DNA of 64,000 bases from Fontibacterium abundans. Lineage in GTDB: Bacteria > Pseudomonadota > Alphaproteobacteria > Pelagibacterales > Pelagibacteraceae. Position numbers and translations under genes: made by a program. The first letter of the stretch is position 1; each line of letters starts with the position of its first letter. Positions 8,737 to 16,740 of the stretch are shown here, piece by piece. Under the pieces are notes generated by a model, which did no database searches, had not been told where the DNA came from, and saw only the letters and a program-made list of their open reading frames with translations. Location of the stretch: assembly GCA_965235095.1 (NCBI GenBank), contig OZ249405.1; one strand, given 5' to 3'.

Positions 8737-8751
8737 GAACAAAACAAGAAC
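8737..8751 (+). promoter_or_regulatory. LexA (SOS) box of alphaproteobacterial type
   Basis: GAAC at 8737-8740 and GAAC at 8748-8751 separated by seven bases, the direct-repeat form recognised by alphaproteobacterial LexA. It ends nine bases before the umuD ATG, and a TTGACT (8712-8717) suggests a promoter whose -10 region it would cover. Strong support for SOS induction of umuDC. Confidence 0.8.
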
Positions 8752-8760
8752 ATATTTGCT

Positions 8761-9138
8761 ATGAAAATACCAGTAATATTGCAGAAAGTATCAGCAGGTT
8801 TCCCATCACCAGCTACAGATTATGTTCAAGATGAAATCGATTTAAACAGCGAGCTGATAAAAAATCCTCCAGCAACTTTTCTAATTCGAGTACAGGGCAA
8901 CTCCATGACTGATCATAAAATTATAAATGGAGATTTATTAGTAGTGGATCGAAGTTTAAATTTAAAAAATGATTGTATTGCAATTATTAATTTTAATAAC
9001 GAATTAGTTGTTAAAAATATTATTAAAGAGAACAATAATTTTTATATCAAAAACAAATTAGAGAAAATTTTAATTAATGAAAACTCAGACATCAATGTTT
9101 GGGGGATCGTAACGTACATTATTCATGCAGCCCATTAA
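8761..9138 (+). CDS. umuD: UmuD-like translesion polymerase accessory protein (S24 autopeptidase)
   Basis: 125 residues. AGFPSPATDY provides the self-cleavage region (Ala-Gly here, Cys-Gly in E. coli), Ser48 (GNSMTD) and Lys85 (VVKNI) the Ser-Lys dyad, at the same 37-residue spacing as E. coli Ser60/Lys97. RecA-stimulated cleavage would give UmuD', which joins UmuC to form Pol V. The N-terminal arm is about 12 residues shorter than in E. coli. A LexA box lies just upstream, and the gene overlaps umuC by 14 bases. Confidence 0.93.
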   Translation: MKIPVILQKVSAGFPSPATDYVQDEIDLNSELIKNPPATFLIRVQGNSMTDHKIINGDLLVVDRSLNLKNDCIAIINFNNELVVKNIIKENNNFYIKNKLEKILINENSDINVWGIVTYIIHAAH

Positions 9139-10402
9139 TAATAGAATTATCGCTTTAGTAGATTGTAATTCTTTTTATGTTTCCTGTGAGAGATTATTTA
9201 GACCTGATTTAAAAAGAAAACCCGTTGTGGTTTTATCTAATAATGATGGGTGCATTATCTCAAGATCAACTGAGGCAAAGCAAGCAGGCATTAAAATGGG
9301 GGAGCCTTATTTTAAAGCAAAGCCATTAATTGATAAATATAAAGTCTCAGTATTTTCATCTAATTACGAATTGTATGGTGATATGTCACGACGAGTGATG
9401 AAAATATTAAAAAACTTTTCACCAGATATTGAATTTTATTCAATTGATGAAGCATTTTTAGATTTAACAAATATTAAAATGGACAATGTTCAAGAATATA
9501 TTTTGCATATTAGAAAAGTAATTTTACAGTGGACAGGGATTCCTGTTTCAATTGGCGCTGCAAATACTAAAACACTTGCAAAAATTGCAAATCATGTTGC
9601 AAAGAAAAATAAATTAGGAGTTGAGGAGTTTATTACCAAAGACAAAACTGAAGTGGATGAAATTTTAAAAACATTTCCTGTACAAGAAGTCTGGGGGATT
9701 GGCAGACAACTTTCTAAGTTTTTTAATAATAATAATTTTTATAATGCACATCAGCTTAAGTATGTTGATAATTATTGGGTTAGAAAAAATAGTAGTGTTG
9801 TAGTTTTAAAAACTATTCATGAACTGAATGGTATTTGTTGTTTTCCATTAAACTTTCAATATGTTGCAAGAAAGAATTGCTGCGTTTCAAGATCATTTGG
9901 AAAAACCATCGTTGACCTTAATGATTTAAAAGAGGCCATTGTTAATCATTGTATGACAGCAGCAGAGCGAATTAGATCAGAGGGATTAATTGTAAAATCA
10001 GTTTATGTATTCATTAAAACTAGCAGATTTAAAAAAGATTACGTATCACGAGTTCAAAAAGTAGATTTGCCTATTGCAACGAATAACACTTTAGAACTGA
10101 CTAATGTGTGCGCAAAAGCTTTAGAAAATATCTACATTAAGGGTTATTTTTATAGCAAAGCAGGAGTTATTTTTTCAGATTTAAAACCTAAAGATCATTA
10201 TGAAAAAAACTTATTTTCTGATCAAAATTTAAATTTAGATCATTTGATGAAGGTTATTGATCAAACCAATAGCAAATTTGGCAGAGGTGCGATTTCTGTT
10301 GCAGCAGCAAGATTAAATAATAACTCAAAAATGAATAGACGTTATTCATCTAAAATAGACACTTCATTTATAAAACTTGCCCCAAAGGTTAGGGCACATT
10401 AA
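9125..10402 (+). CDS. umuC: UmuC, catalytic subunit of DNA polymerase V (Y family)
   Basis: 425 residues. Y-family palm motifs DCNSFYVSCERLFRPDL (metal-binding Asp near the N-terminus) and FYSIDEAFLDL, the LSNNDGCIISRS finger segment, a helix-hairpin-helix (VWGIGRQL) and a C-terminal DUF4113-like stretch (FGRGAISVAAA). Performs error-prone bypass of lesions after SOS induction. Overlap with umuD indicates coupled translation; the photolyase gene follows closely, making a DNA-damage operon. Confidence 0.95.
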   Translation: MQPINNRIIALVDCNSFYVSCERLFRPDLKRKPVVVLSNNDGCIISRSTEAKQAGIKMGEPYFKAKPLIDKYKVSVFSSNYELYGDMSRRVMKILKNFSPDIEFYSIDEAFLDLTNIKMDNVQEYILHIRKVILQWTGIPVSIGAANTKTLAKIANHVAKKNKLGVEEFITKDKTEVDEILKTFPVQEVWGIGRQLSKFFNNNNFYNAHQLKYVDNYWVRKNSSVVVLKTIHELNGICCFPLNFQYVARKNCCVSRSFGKTIVDLNDLKEAIVNHCMTAAERIRSEGLIVKSVYVFIKTSRFKKDYVSRVQKVDLPIATNNTLELTNVCAKALENIYIKGYFYSKAGVIFSDLKPKDHYEKNLFSDQNLNLDHLMKVIDQTNSKFGRGAISVAAARLNNNSKMNRRYSSKIDTSFIKLAPKVRAH

Positions 10403-10414
10403 TTATTGATTGTA

Positions 10415-11914
10415 ATGATCAATAAAGCAAAAGCCTTTATCATCCTCGGTAATCAACTTTTTTCACCCATTCATTTAAAAAGTTTTAAAGACCATCATTT
10501 CATGATGGCTGAAGATTATCAGTTATGTAGTTACGTTAAACATCACCGTCAGAAGATATTATTATTTTTATCAGCCATGCGCTCATACGCCGATGAGTTA
10601 AAAAAAGCTAATTTCTCACTAACCTATTTTGATTGTAAGCACGAATTATTTAAGAAAAGTTATGAAGATAAAATTTTAAACTTTTTAAATAAATTTAAAA
10701 CAAAATACGTCAGCTTATTTGAAGTTGAAGATAAGTTTTTTGAAACTCAATTAATCAATTTTTTCAAAAAAAATAAAATCGAATATCATTTTATAAAATC
10801 GCCAATGTTTTTATCAACTAGAGATGATTTTAAAGAATATTTACAAAATAATAAAAAGCCATTCATGGCTAATTTTTACAAAATTCAAAGAATTAAATTT
10901 AATATTTTAATGAAGAGTAAGAATGAACCGCTTGGGGGTAAGTGGAGTTTTGATGAAGATAATAGAAATAAACTTGATCCTAAAGTTATAGTTCCAAAAC
11001 ATATTACCTTTAAAAAAACAAATCATACTGAGAATATTAAAAAATTCTTAGAGAAAAATTTTCTAGATCATCCAGGAGAAATTGAAAGTTTTAATTTTCC
11101 AACCACTCGAAAAGATACTTTAAATTTATATTTTGATTTTTTAAAAAATAAATTGAATTTATTTGGAGATTTTGAAGATGCCATCTCACACAAATCTCAT
11201 ATTTTATTTCACAGTATGTTAAGTCCGTTAATTAATTTAGGACTTCTAACACCAGAGCAAATTGTTAGCGAAACTTTAGCTTATGCAAAAACAAATAAAG
11301 TTAAACTAAATTGCCTTGAGGGATATCTTCGACAGATTATTGGTTGGCGTGAATTTATGCGCGGCATTTATCAAAATTATGAGAGCAAATTAGAAAATAC
11401 TAATTTTTTTAAACATAATAAAAAGTTAACCAAAAGTTGGTATGAAGGAACTACTGGAATTGATCCTTTAGATCACACCATTAAAAACTGCATTCAATAT
11501 GGCTGGAGCCATCACATTGAACGTTTGATGGTCGTTGCAAATATTATGAATCTTTCAGGTATCGAACCTAAGTCCGTTTATCGTTGGTTTATGGAAATGT
11601 ATGTGGATTCATCGGATTGGGTGATGGCACCTAATGTTTATGGCATGGGTTTATTTAGTGATGGCGGAATTTTTGCAACTAAACCCTACATCTGTGCCTC
11701 TAGTTATTTACTTAAAATGAGTGATTTTAAACGAGGCGATTGGTGCGATACATTAGATGGATTGTATTGGCAGTTTATTGAAAAAAACAAAGTTTTCTTT
11801 GGTAAAAATTACAGACTGTCGATGATGGTTAAAATTTTAGAGAAAATGGATAAAGATAAAAAGAAAAGAATTTACTCTGCAGCTGATGATTTTATTAAAA
11901 AAAATACGAATTAA
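10415..11914 (+). CDS. cryptochrome/photolyase family protein (FeS-BCP/PhrB-like, Fe-S ligands incomplete)
   Basis: About 499 residues. N-terminal LGNQLF photolyase-related alpha/beta domain, then the helical FAD domain (CLEGYLRQIIGWREFMRG, IQYGWSHHIERLMVVANIMNL, VDSSDWVMAPNVYGM). This is the prokaryotic (6-4) photolyase-like FeS-BCP lineage. Those enzymes bind [4Fe-4S] with four Cys; here only Cys359 (KNC before the HHIERLM helix) and Cys444 (GDWC) seem retained, and the C-x2-C after MSDF is absent. The ATG at 10415 is preferred to a TTG nine bases earlier. Twelve bases after umuC, so perhaps part of the SOS transcript. Confidence 0.88.
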   Translation: MINKAKAFIILGNQLFSPIHLKSFKDHHFMMAEDYQLCSYVKHHRQKILLFLSAMRSYADELKKANFSLTYFDCKHELFKKSYEDKILNFLNKFKTKYVSLFEVEDKFFETQLINFFKKNKIEYHFIKSPMFLSTRDDFKEYLQNNKKPFMANFYKIQRIKFNILMKSKNEPLGGKWSFDEDNRNKLDPKVIVPKHITFKKTNHTENIKKFLEKNFLDHPGEIESFNFPTTRKDTLNLYFDFLKNKLNLFGDFEDAISHKSHILFHSMLSPLINLGLLTPEQIVSETLAYAKTNKVKLNCLEGYLRQIIGWREFMRGIYQNYESKLENTNFFKHNKKLTKSWYEGTTGIDPLDHTIKNCIQYGWSHHIERLMVVANIMNLSGIEPKSVYRWFMEMYVDSSDWVMAPNVYGMGLFSDGGIFATKPYICASSYLLKMSDFKRGDWCDTLDGLYWQFIEKNKVFFGKNYRLSMMVKILEKMDKDKKKRIYSAADDFIKKNTN

Positions 11915-11925
11915 AAAACTTTAAT

Positions 11926-12297
11926 TTATTCGTGCTCTCCACCCGGATCGTCTTTTGGTAATTTTGTTTGTTTACCGTTAATCCAAATGTTTTGTCTAGA
12001 CCGCGTTGGTGTGTGATAGTTAGGATCCGTTCTAAATCTTCTGATATCCTTAAATTGTTGAAAGGTGTAATAGGCAACAAAAATTACAAGTAAATGGCCC
12101 AAAAACATCCCTAACCATCCATAGACAAACATAGGAACCGTAAACACCCAAACACTGAAAGCGGTGGACCAAAGAGCACTTAAAACAATTAATATTTGCA
12201 AACGAACTGTTTTAGGTAAAGCCCGTAAATCATTTTTAGTGTCATCAAATAAAACTGTCGCAGTGTTATGCATCCAATTACTAAAATCTTTAAACAT
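11926..12297 (-). CDS. uncharacterised two-helix membrane protein
   Basis: 123 residues, family not recognised. A charged N-terminus (FDDTKNDLRALPKTVRLQ) precedes two adjacent hydrophobic segments (about 33-57 and 58-80), then a hydrophilic basic/acidic tail rich in Pro, Asp and Gly. No signal peptide is evident. Convergent with the photolyase gene, divergent from the following SDR gene (26 bases). Confidence 0.6.
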   Translation of the reverse strand: MFKDFSNWMHNTATVLFDDTKNDLRALPKTVRLQILIVLSALWSTAFSVWVFTVPMFVYGWLGMFLGHLLVIFVAYYTFQQFKDIRRFRTDPNYHTPTRSRQNIWINGKQTKLPKDDPGGEHE

Positions 12298-12323
12298 ATA
12301 ACATTTATATATACACTGATTTT

Positions 12324-13046
12324 ATGGATGGAAAAATAATTATTGTAGGCGCTACAGGCTACACAGGTTCTGCACTTGCAAAATCATTAAAAAAAGAAAA
12401 TATCGACTGTCATTTAATAGGTAGAAATGAAGCAGAGCTGCAAAAATTAGCAAACGAAACGGGCCAGTCCTATTCGGTTTGTAGCAATGTTAGTGAGGAA
12501 CAAAGTGTTAATGAAAGTTTAAGTTCAATTGCAAATGATAAAATTTTAGGCTTTGCATATTGCGTTGGTTCAATTGTTCTTAAATCTTTTCAAACTACAA
12601 AAACCGATGATTTTATAAATACATTTAATCTCAATGTATTAGGAGCCATTCATTTCATAAAAAAATTACAAAAACAGCTTGCAGAAAATAATGGTTCAAT
12701 TGTTTTATTTTCAACAGTTGCAGTGGATCGAGGATTTAATATGCACTCCGTTATCTCATCTGCAAAAGGAGCTATTCAAGGACTAACCACATCACTAGCT
12801 GCAGAATTTGCACCAAAGATAAGAGTGAATTGTATAGCACCTAGTATTACCCAATCAAAAATGGCGAAACCAATTTTAGACAATGCGAGAATTGCAGAAC
12901 AAATTCCTCTAAAGCATGCAATGAAGAGAGTAGGTAGTCCTGAGGATTTAGCTGAGACTGCAAAATTTTTATTACTACCAAATTCAAGCTGGATTACAGG
13001 ACAAGTTATTCATGTGGATGGTGGAAAAATTAATTTAGAAACGTAA
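12324..13046 (+). CDS. short-chain dehydrogenase/reductase
   Basis: 240 residues, classical SDR length. Cofactor motif VGATGYTGSALAK near the N-terminus (TGxxxGxG variant with Tyr), an active-site Ser (FSTV) region, C-terminal WITGQVIHVDGG. The expected YxxxK is replaced: the segment reads HSVISSAKGAIQG, so Lys is present but the position of the catalytic Tyr is Ile or Val. Either the enzyme is divergent or it acts in a non-redox role. The substrate is unknown. Its stop overlaps the ATG of the next gene by one base. Confidence 0.75.
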   Translation: MDGKIIIVGATGYTGSALAKSLKKENIDCHLIGRNEAELQKLANETGQSYSVCSNVSEEQSVNESLSSIANDKILGFAYCVGSIVLKSFQTTKTDDFINTFNLNVLGAIHFIKKLQKQLAENNGSIVLFSTVAVDRGFNMHSVISSAKGAIQGLTTSLAAEFAPKIRVNCIAPSITQSKMAKPILDNARIAEQIPLKHAMKRVGSPEDLAETAKFLLLPNSSWITGQVIHVDGGKINLET

Positions 13047-13738
13047 TGACAATTTATTTAAAAATAATTTTATTTTTATTTTTAATTTGTTTTAAATCAC
13101 AAGCTTTTGAAAACCCTAAAGTTAAAATAAATAATTTTTATATTCAAAAATACGAAGTAACCATTGCTGAGTTTTTGAATTTTTCAAATAAAAAAAATTT
13201 TAAAACTGAAGCTGAAAAACAAGGCTTTGGTTATGAGTATGGAGTGGGGTGGGAGAAGAGAAAAAATTGGAATTACAAAACTCCTTATGGAAAAAATCCT
13301 GAAAGTTTAACTGAACCCGCAGTTCATGTTAGTTATTTTGAGGCTGAGCAATATTGTAAATTTATAAATGGAAGGCTGCCAAGTTTTGCAGAATGGTCAA
13401 CTGCAGCTTATACGCAAGTTTTAGATTCAAAAGTATTTGAGAAAAATAAAACTTACACTTATCCAAGTGGAGATAAAGCTGAGAAAATGAATTCAACAGA
13501 TCTTCTTGCCTACAAAAAACATTACGACGTTTTAAAGTTACCAAAAGGAATTAATGGTTTAGTTGCTATGGGTGGAAATGTTTGGGAGTGGACAAAGGAT
13601 AGAAAAGATAACTCTGCTTTAACCGCAGGTTCTTCTTGGTGGTATAGCTCAAGCAATACAACTAAAAGTGGAGCACAATTTAAAGCAGCTGATTTTTATG
13701 CCATATATGTTGGCTTTCGCTGTGCGTTTGAAAAATAG
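13046..13738 (+). CDS. secreted formylglycine-generating-enzyme-like (SUMF1/FGE-sulfatase domain) protein
   Basis: 230 residues. Hydrophobic signal sequence (residues 1-20, ending KSQAF), then the FGE-like fold: YEVTIAEFLNF, AVHVSYFEAEQYCKFINGRLPSFAEW, GGNVWEWTKDR and C-terminal YVGFRCAFEK. Family members modify sulfatases, oxidise peptide Cys, or serve as binding scaffolds. No sulfatase gene is nearby, so the function is open. Exported to the periplasm by inference. Confidence 0.8.
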   Translation: MTIYLKIILFLFLICFKSQAFENPKVKINNFYIQKYEVTIAEFLNFSNKKNFKTEAEKQGFGYEYGVGWEKRKNWNYKTPYGKNPESLTEPAVHVSYFEAEQYCKFINGRLPSFAEWSTAAYTQVLDSKVFEKNKTYTYPSGDKAEKMNSTDLLAYKKHYDVLKLPKGINGLVAMGGNVWEWTKDRKDNSALTAGSSWWYSSSNTTKSGAQFKAADFYAIYVGFRCAFEK

Positions 13739-13768
13739 CCATAATTACTTTATATAAGCACATCATTA

Positions 13769-14368
13769 ATGGATTTTTTTTCAGAAGAATTACGGATAAC
13801 TCTCCAAATTATTTTAATCGATCTAGTGTTATCAGCTGATAACGCATTGATCATTGGAATGGCGGCATCGCAATTTGATCCAGCAATCCGAAAAAAAGTT
13901 TTAATCATCGGCACAGCCTTTGCCGTAGTTTTTAGAATAATATTCTCAGCAATGACTGCGTATTTGTTGCAGTTTGAAGGTATTCGAACTATTGGGGGGC
14001 TTTTACTATTTTGGGTGGCGTACAAATTATACGTAGATATTTTAAAGGAAAAAAAAGAAGCAAAAGATCTAAACAAGTATCAAGTTGATAAATCCGAAAG
14101 AAGTAATTTTAGAAAAGCTGTAACGACGGTGATTGTTGCAGATATCACTTTAAGTTTAGATAATGTGATCGCTGTTGCTGGAGCTGCTGGCACAAATTAT
14201 GCTATGTTAATATTTGGTCTTGCACTAGCTATTATTCTAATGGTGACACTTGCCAATTATCTTTCTATTATTATTCAGAAACATAAATGGATAGGATGGC
14301 TCGGACTGCTATCAATCCTTTGGATTGCTGCTGGTTTAATTTGGGACGACATTCAGTTATTGCTTTAA
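13769..14368 (+). CDS. TerC/YjbE family membrane protein, copy 1
   Basis: 199 residues with about six helices. Two family signatures: LSADNALIIG in helix 1 and ADITLSLDNVIAVAGAA in the second half, each with the acidic/Asn residues thought to bind metal. TerC-family proteins (YjbE, MeeF, Alx) are linked to Mn2+ export or metallation of secreted proteins. A close paralog follows after nine bases. No yybP-ykoY manganese riboswitch was recognised upstream. Confidence 0.85.
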   Translation: MDFFSEELRITLQIILIDLVLSADNALIIGMAASQFDPAIRKKVLIIGTAFAVVFRIIFSAMTAYLLQFEGIRTIGGLLLFWVAYKLYVDILKEKKEAKDLNKYQVDKSERSNFRKAVTTVIVADITLSLDNVIAVAGAAGTNYAMLIFGLALAIILMVTLANYLSIIIQKHKWIGWLGLLSILWIAAGLIWDDIQLLL

Positions 14369-14377
14369 AATTATTCA

Positions 14378-14983
14378 ATGGAATTTTTTGCTGATGATTT
14401 AAGACTGACGATAAAGATCATATTAATTGATATGATTTTATCAGCAGATAACGCAATCGTTATTGGTCTGGTTGCCTCACAATTTGATCCTAAAATTAGA
14501 CAAAAAGTTTTAATTATTGGAACCAGTCTTGCAGTTTTATTTAGAATATTATTTGCAGTTTTAGTTGCTTATTTTCTCCAATACAAGGGCGTGAGAACTT
14601 TTGGCGCAATTTTATTATTTTATATTGCTTACAAACTTTATGGGGATATTTTAAAAGATAATCCTGAACAGCAAGCAAAAATAAAAAAATCTCAGCTAAT
14701 TAAAGAAAATGATAAAAAAAATTACTGGAGAGCTATTTTTACTATTGTAGTTGCAGATATGACTATTAGCTTTGATAATGTCATCGCAGTCGCGGGTGCT
14801 GCAAAGTCTAATTATACCTTACTTATTTTTGGTCTTACGCTTTCCGTTATCATGATGATCACTCTTGCTAATGCGATATCAAAATATTTACAAGAGCATA
14901 AATGGGTGGGTTGGCTTGGAATTTTATCTATTCTTTGGGTAGCTGTTGATTTAATTAGAGATGATTTTAAATTATTTTTTTAA
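14378..14983 (+). CDS. TerC/YjbE family membrane protein, copy 2
   Basis: 201 residues, co-linear with the preceding gene over its full length (MEFFADDLRLTIKIILIDMILSADNA; ADMTISFDNVIAVAGAA; EHKWVGWLGILSILW). A tandem duplication kept in an otherwise compact genome suggests a heterodimer or distinct metals. Its 3' end overlaps the following SOUL-domain gene by 23 bases in another frame. Confidence 0.85.
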   Translation: MEFFADDLRLTIKIILIDMILSADNAIVIGLVASQFDPKIRQKVLIIGTSLAVLFRILFAVLVAYFLQYKGVRTFGAILLFYIAYKLYGDILKDNPEQQAKIKKSQLIKENDKKNYWRAIFTIVVADMTISFDNVIAVAGAAKSNYTLLIFGLTLSVIMMITLANAISKYLQEHKWVGWLGILSILWVAVDLIRDDFKLFF

Positions 14984-15548
14984 ACAAATTAGTAGAGCAC
15001 TAGTTGTTCTATTAATTTTAAATACAAATATTATGGCAAATGAACAACCTGATTATACCGTTATAAAAAAAGATAATGAATTCGAAATTCGTCAATACAC
15101 TAATTTTCTAACTGCAACGGTTGAAACCGAAGGTGAGCGTGATGATGCAATTGGTAAAGGTTTTAGAATTTTATTTAAATATATAAGCGGCGAAAATAAA
15201 AACAAAGAAAGTATCTCCATGACAGTACCAGTGATGCAAAAAAGCACAGGAAATAATAAATGGAATGTTTCATTTGTAGTTCCTAAAAAATTTAATCTAC
15301 AAAACGTGCCACAACCCGATAATCAAAGTGTAAAAATTATAAACAACGCAAATCTTAAAGTGATCGTCATCACTTTTTCAGGTTTATTTAGTGACGCTAA
15401 TATTAAAGAGAATGAAGCAAAGATTAGAAGTTATATAAAAGAAAAAGGATTAAAGATTGAAGAGCCAGCAATTTACGCAGGCTACAACGCACCTTGGACA
15501 CTTTGGTTTTTAAAAAGAAATGAAGTTCTATTTAAACTGGTAAACTAA
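14961..15548 (+). CDS. SOUL family heme-binding protein (exported)
   Basis: 195 residues. A hydrophobic N-terminus (LVVLLILNTNIMA) resembles a signal peptide, followed by the SOUL domain: YTVIKKDNEFEIRQY, GFRILFKYISGENKN, ISMTVPV and the C-terminal YNAPWTLWFLKRNEV, a typical family ending. SOUL proteins bind heme or tetrapyrroles weakly. The ATG at 14961 lies inside the upstream TerC gene; a later ATG at 15033 would lose the signal, so the first is preferred. Confidence 0.82.
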   Translation: MILNYFFKQISRALVVLLILNTNIMANEQPDYTVIKKDNEFEIRQYTNFLTATVETEGERDDAIGKGFRILFKYISGENKNKESISMTVPVMQKSTGNNKWNVSFVVPKKFNLQNVPQPDNQSVKIINNANLKVIVITFSGLFSDANIKENEAKIRSYIKEKGLKIEEPAIYAGYNAPWTLWFLKRNEVLFKLVN

Positions 15549-15664
15549 AAATATTTCACCGTAGAACTAAAGACGATCTAAGATACAACTAATAAAACAA
15601 TCAAATAAAGCTTAATAATTTAGTTAAATTGAAGGATTGACTTATATGCATATCTATGTGAAAA

Positions 15665-15683
15665 GTGCATATCTGATATGCAC
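15665..15683. promoter_or_regulatory. perfect 9-1-9 palindrome with upstream half-site repeat
   Basis: GTGCATATC-T-GATATGCAC lies 43 bases before a small gene. The half-site TGCATATCT recurs 19 bases earlier (15647-15655), almost two helical turns away, next to a TTGACT at 15637-15642. This is the layout of a dimeric repressor or activator operator. The regulator is unknown; the TGCA core recalls the sites near phaP. Confidence 0.55.
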
Positions 15684-15725
15684 GATTCGCAAATTAGATA
15701 AGTTAACATTAAATAAGGAGTTAAA

Positions 15726-15920
15726 ATGCTAGAAGGATCAAAAGGCTTAATAGCTAAAAATTTTGAAAACAAGCAAAAGGAAAAGAATATAGATAATTTA
15801 AACCGCAACATGAAATCAGTTGATACCTACGGAAACGGCACAACAGGTTACAGAATTAAAAACGGTGTCAACGCCGGAAAAGTTGTTGGTCATATCCAAA
15901 GAGTAAAGTCCGAAATTTAA
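15726..15920 (+). CDS. small basic protein of unknown function (64 aa)
   Basis: Family not recognised. 64 residues, Lys/Asn/Gly-rich and hydrophilic, with no membrane segment; MLEGSKGLIAKNFENKQKEK opens it and a Gly-rich VDTYGNGTTGYRIKNGVNAG follows. A clear AAGGAG eight bases before the ATG, a strong palindromic operator upstream and a stem-loop downstream support real expression. It stands alone between the SOUL gene and the leftward aquaporin gene. Confidence 0.6.
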   Translation: MLEGSKGLIAKNFENKQKEKNIDNLNRNMKSVDTYGNGTTGYRIKNGVNAGKVVGHIQRVKSEI

Positions 15921-15931
15921 AGTTTTGTTTG

Positions 15932-16008
15932 CCTAGCGAAAGCTAGGTAAATCAAAATCCTATAGCACAACATCACAAAAGATCCCTTTTTTCTGACTAT
16001 GCTATAGG
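15932..16008 (+). ncRNA. two-hairpin structured element, copy A
   Basis: Hairpin 1: CCTAGC-GAAA-GCTAGG (15932-15947, GNRA loop). After an A-rich linker, hairpin 2 pairs CCTATAGC (15959-15966) with GCTATAGG (16001-16008) around a loop containing GATCCCTTTT. The same ends and loop motif recur in copy B at 20260-20310. It may end the small gene upstream or be an independent small RNA; strand is assigned by analogy to copy B. Confidence 0.5.
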
Positions 16009-16089
16009 CATACCTAAACCAAAAATATTCAATAAATGGTTCAGTTAGTTTTAACTAAAGAAATTATTTAGTTAATTACAATTTTAAGA

Positions 16090-16740
16090 TTATTTTTTCG
16101 ATTTAGATTTTGTAATTACTATAAAAATAAAAGCAGCAATAAATTGTGCGATAATAAAAGGAATTACATCAGCACTTTGAATCCCAACAAAAGTATCCGT
16201 TAAGCTTCTAGCAATAGTAACTGCTGGATTTGCAAAAAAAGTTGAAGAAGTAAACCAGTAACCTGCTGTAACAGTTAATGCGACTAACATTGGAATTTGT
16301 TTTTTATCATTCTTAATCCCAAAATAAATTACACTTAATAAAACCAAAGTTGAGATAAATTCACTAAAATAATAATTAATTCCAGATCTTGGATTTGTAG
16401 ATTCATGTAATATGGGTAGAGCAAACATTAAATGACAAAGCATTACTCCAAAAATTGCACCTAAAAATTGGCAGATAAAATATTTAATCAGTTCACTTGT
16501 TTTTAATTTTTTATTAGCCCAGTCCACTAAACTCACAACCGGATTAAAGTGAGCTCCTGAAATTGGCATTAATGAAGAAATTAAAACATAAAGAGCAGCA
16601 CCCGTTGCAATACTGTTGGCAAGCAAAGCAACCGCACTATTGTTCTTTGCAAGTACACTACCCATAAATCCAGAGCCAGTAATTACTGCTAGTAATAAGG
16701 CGGTTCCAATAAATTCAGCAAAATATTTATTTTTATTCAT
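16090..16740 (-). CDS. aquaporin / MIP family channel (AqpS-like context)
   Basis: 216 residues, six helices and both half-helix motifs: Asn66-Pro-Val (AHFNPVVSL) and Asn171-Pro-Ala (FANPAVTIARS), with the selectivity Arg178. The first motif is NPV rather than NPA. The start overlaps the end of an ArsC-type gene by eight bases. In Sinorhizobium an aquaglyceroporin (AqpS) linked to arsC lets arsenite out of the cell, so arsenite or uncharged-solute transport is inferred here. Confidence 0.85.
   Translation of the reverse strand: MNKNKYFAEFIGTALLLAVITGSGFMGSVLAKNNSAVALLANSIATGAALYVLISSLMPISGAHFNPVVSLVDWANKKLKTSELIKYFICQFLGAIFGVMLCHLMFALPILHESTNPRSGINYYFSEFISTLVLLSVIYFGIKNDKKQIPMLVALTVTAGYWFTSSTFFANPAVTIARSLTDTFVGIQSADVIPFIIAQFIAAFIFIVITKSKSKK

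Noticed and set aside
10406..10414. TTG start for the photolyase gene
   Set aside because: No ribosome site, and the ATG nine bases later begins the conserved N-terminus equally well.
13739..13768. yybP-ykoY manganese riboswitch before the TerC pair
   Set aside because: The intergenic gap is only about 30 bases, too short for that riboswitch.
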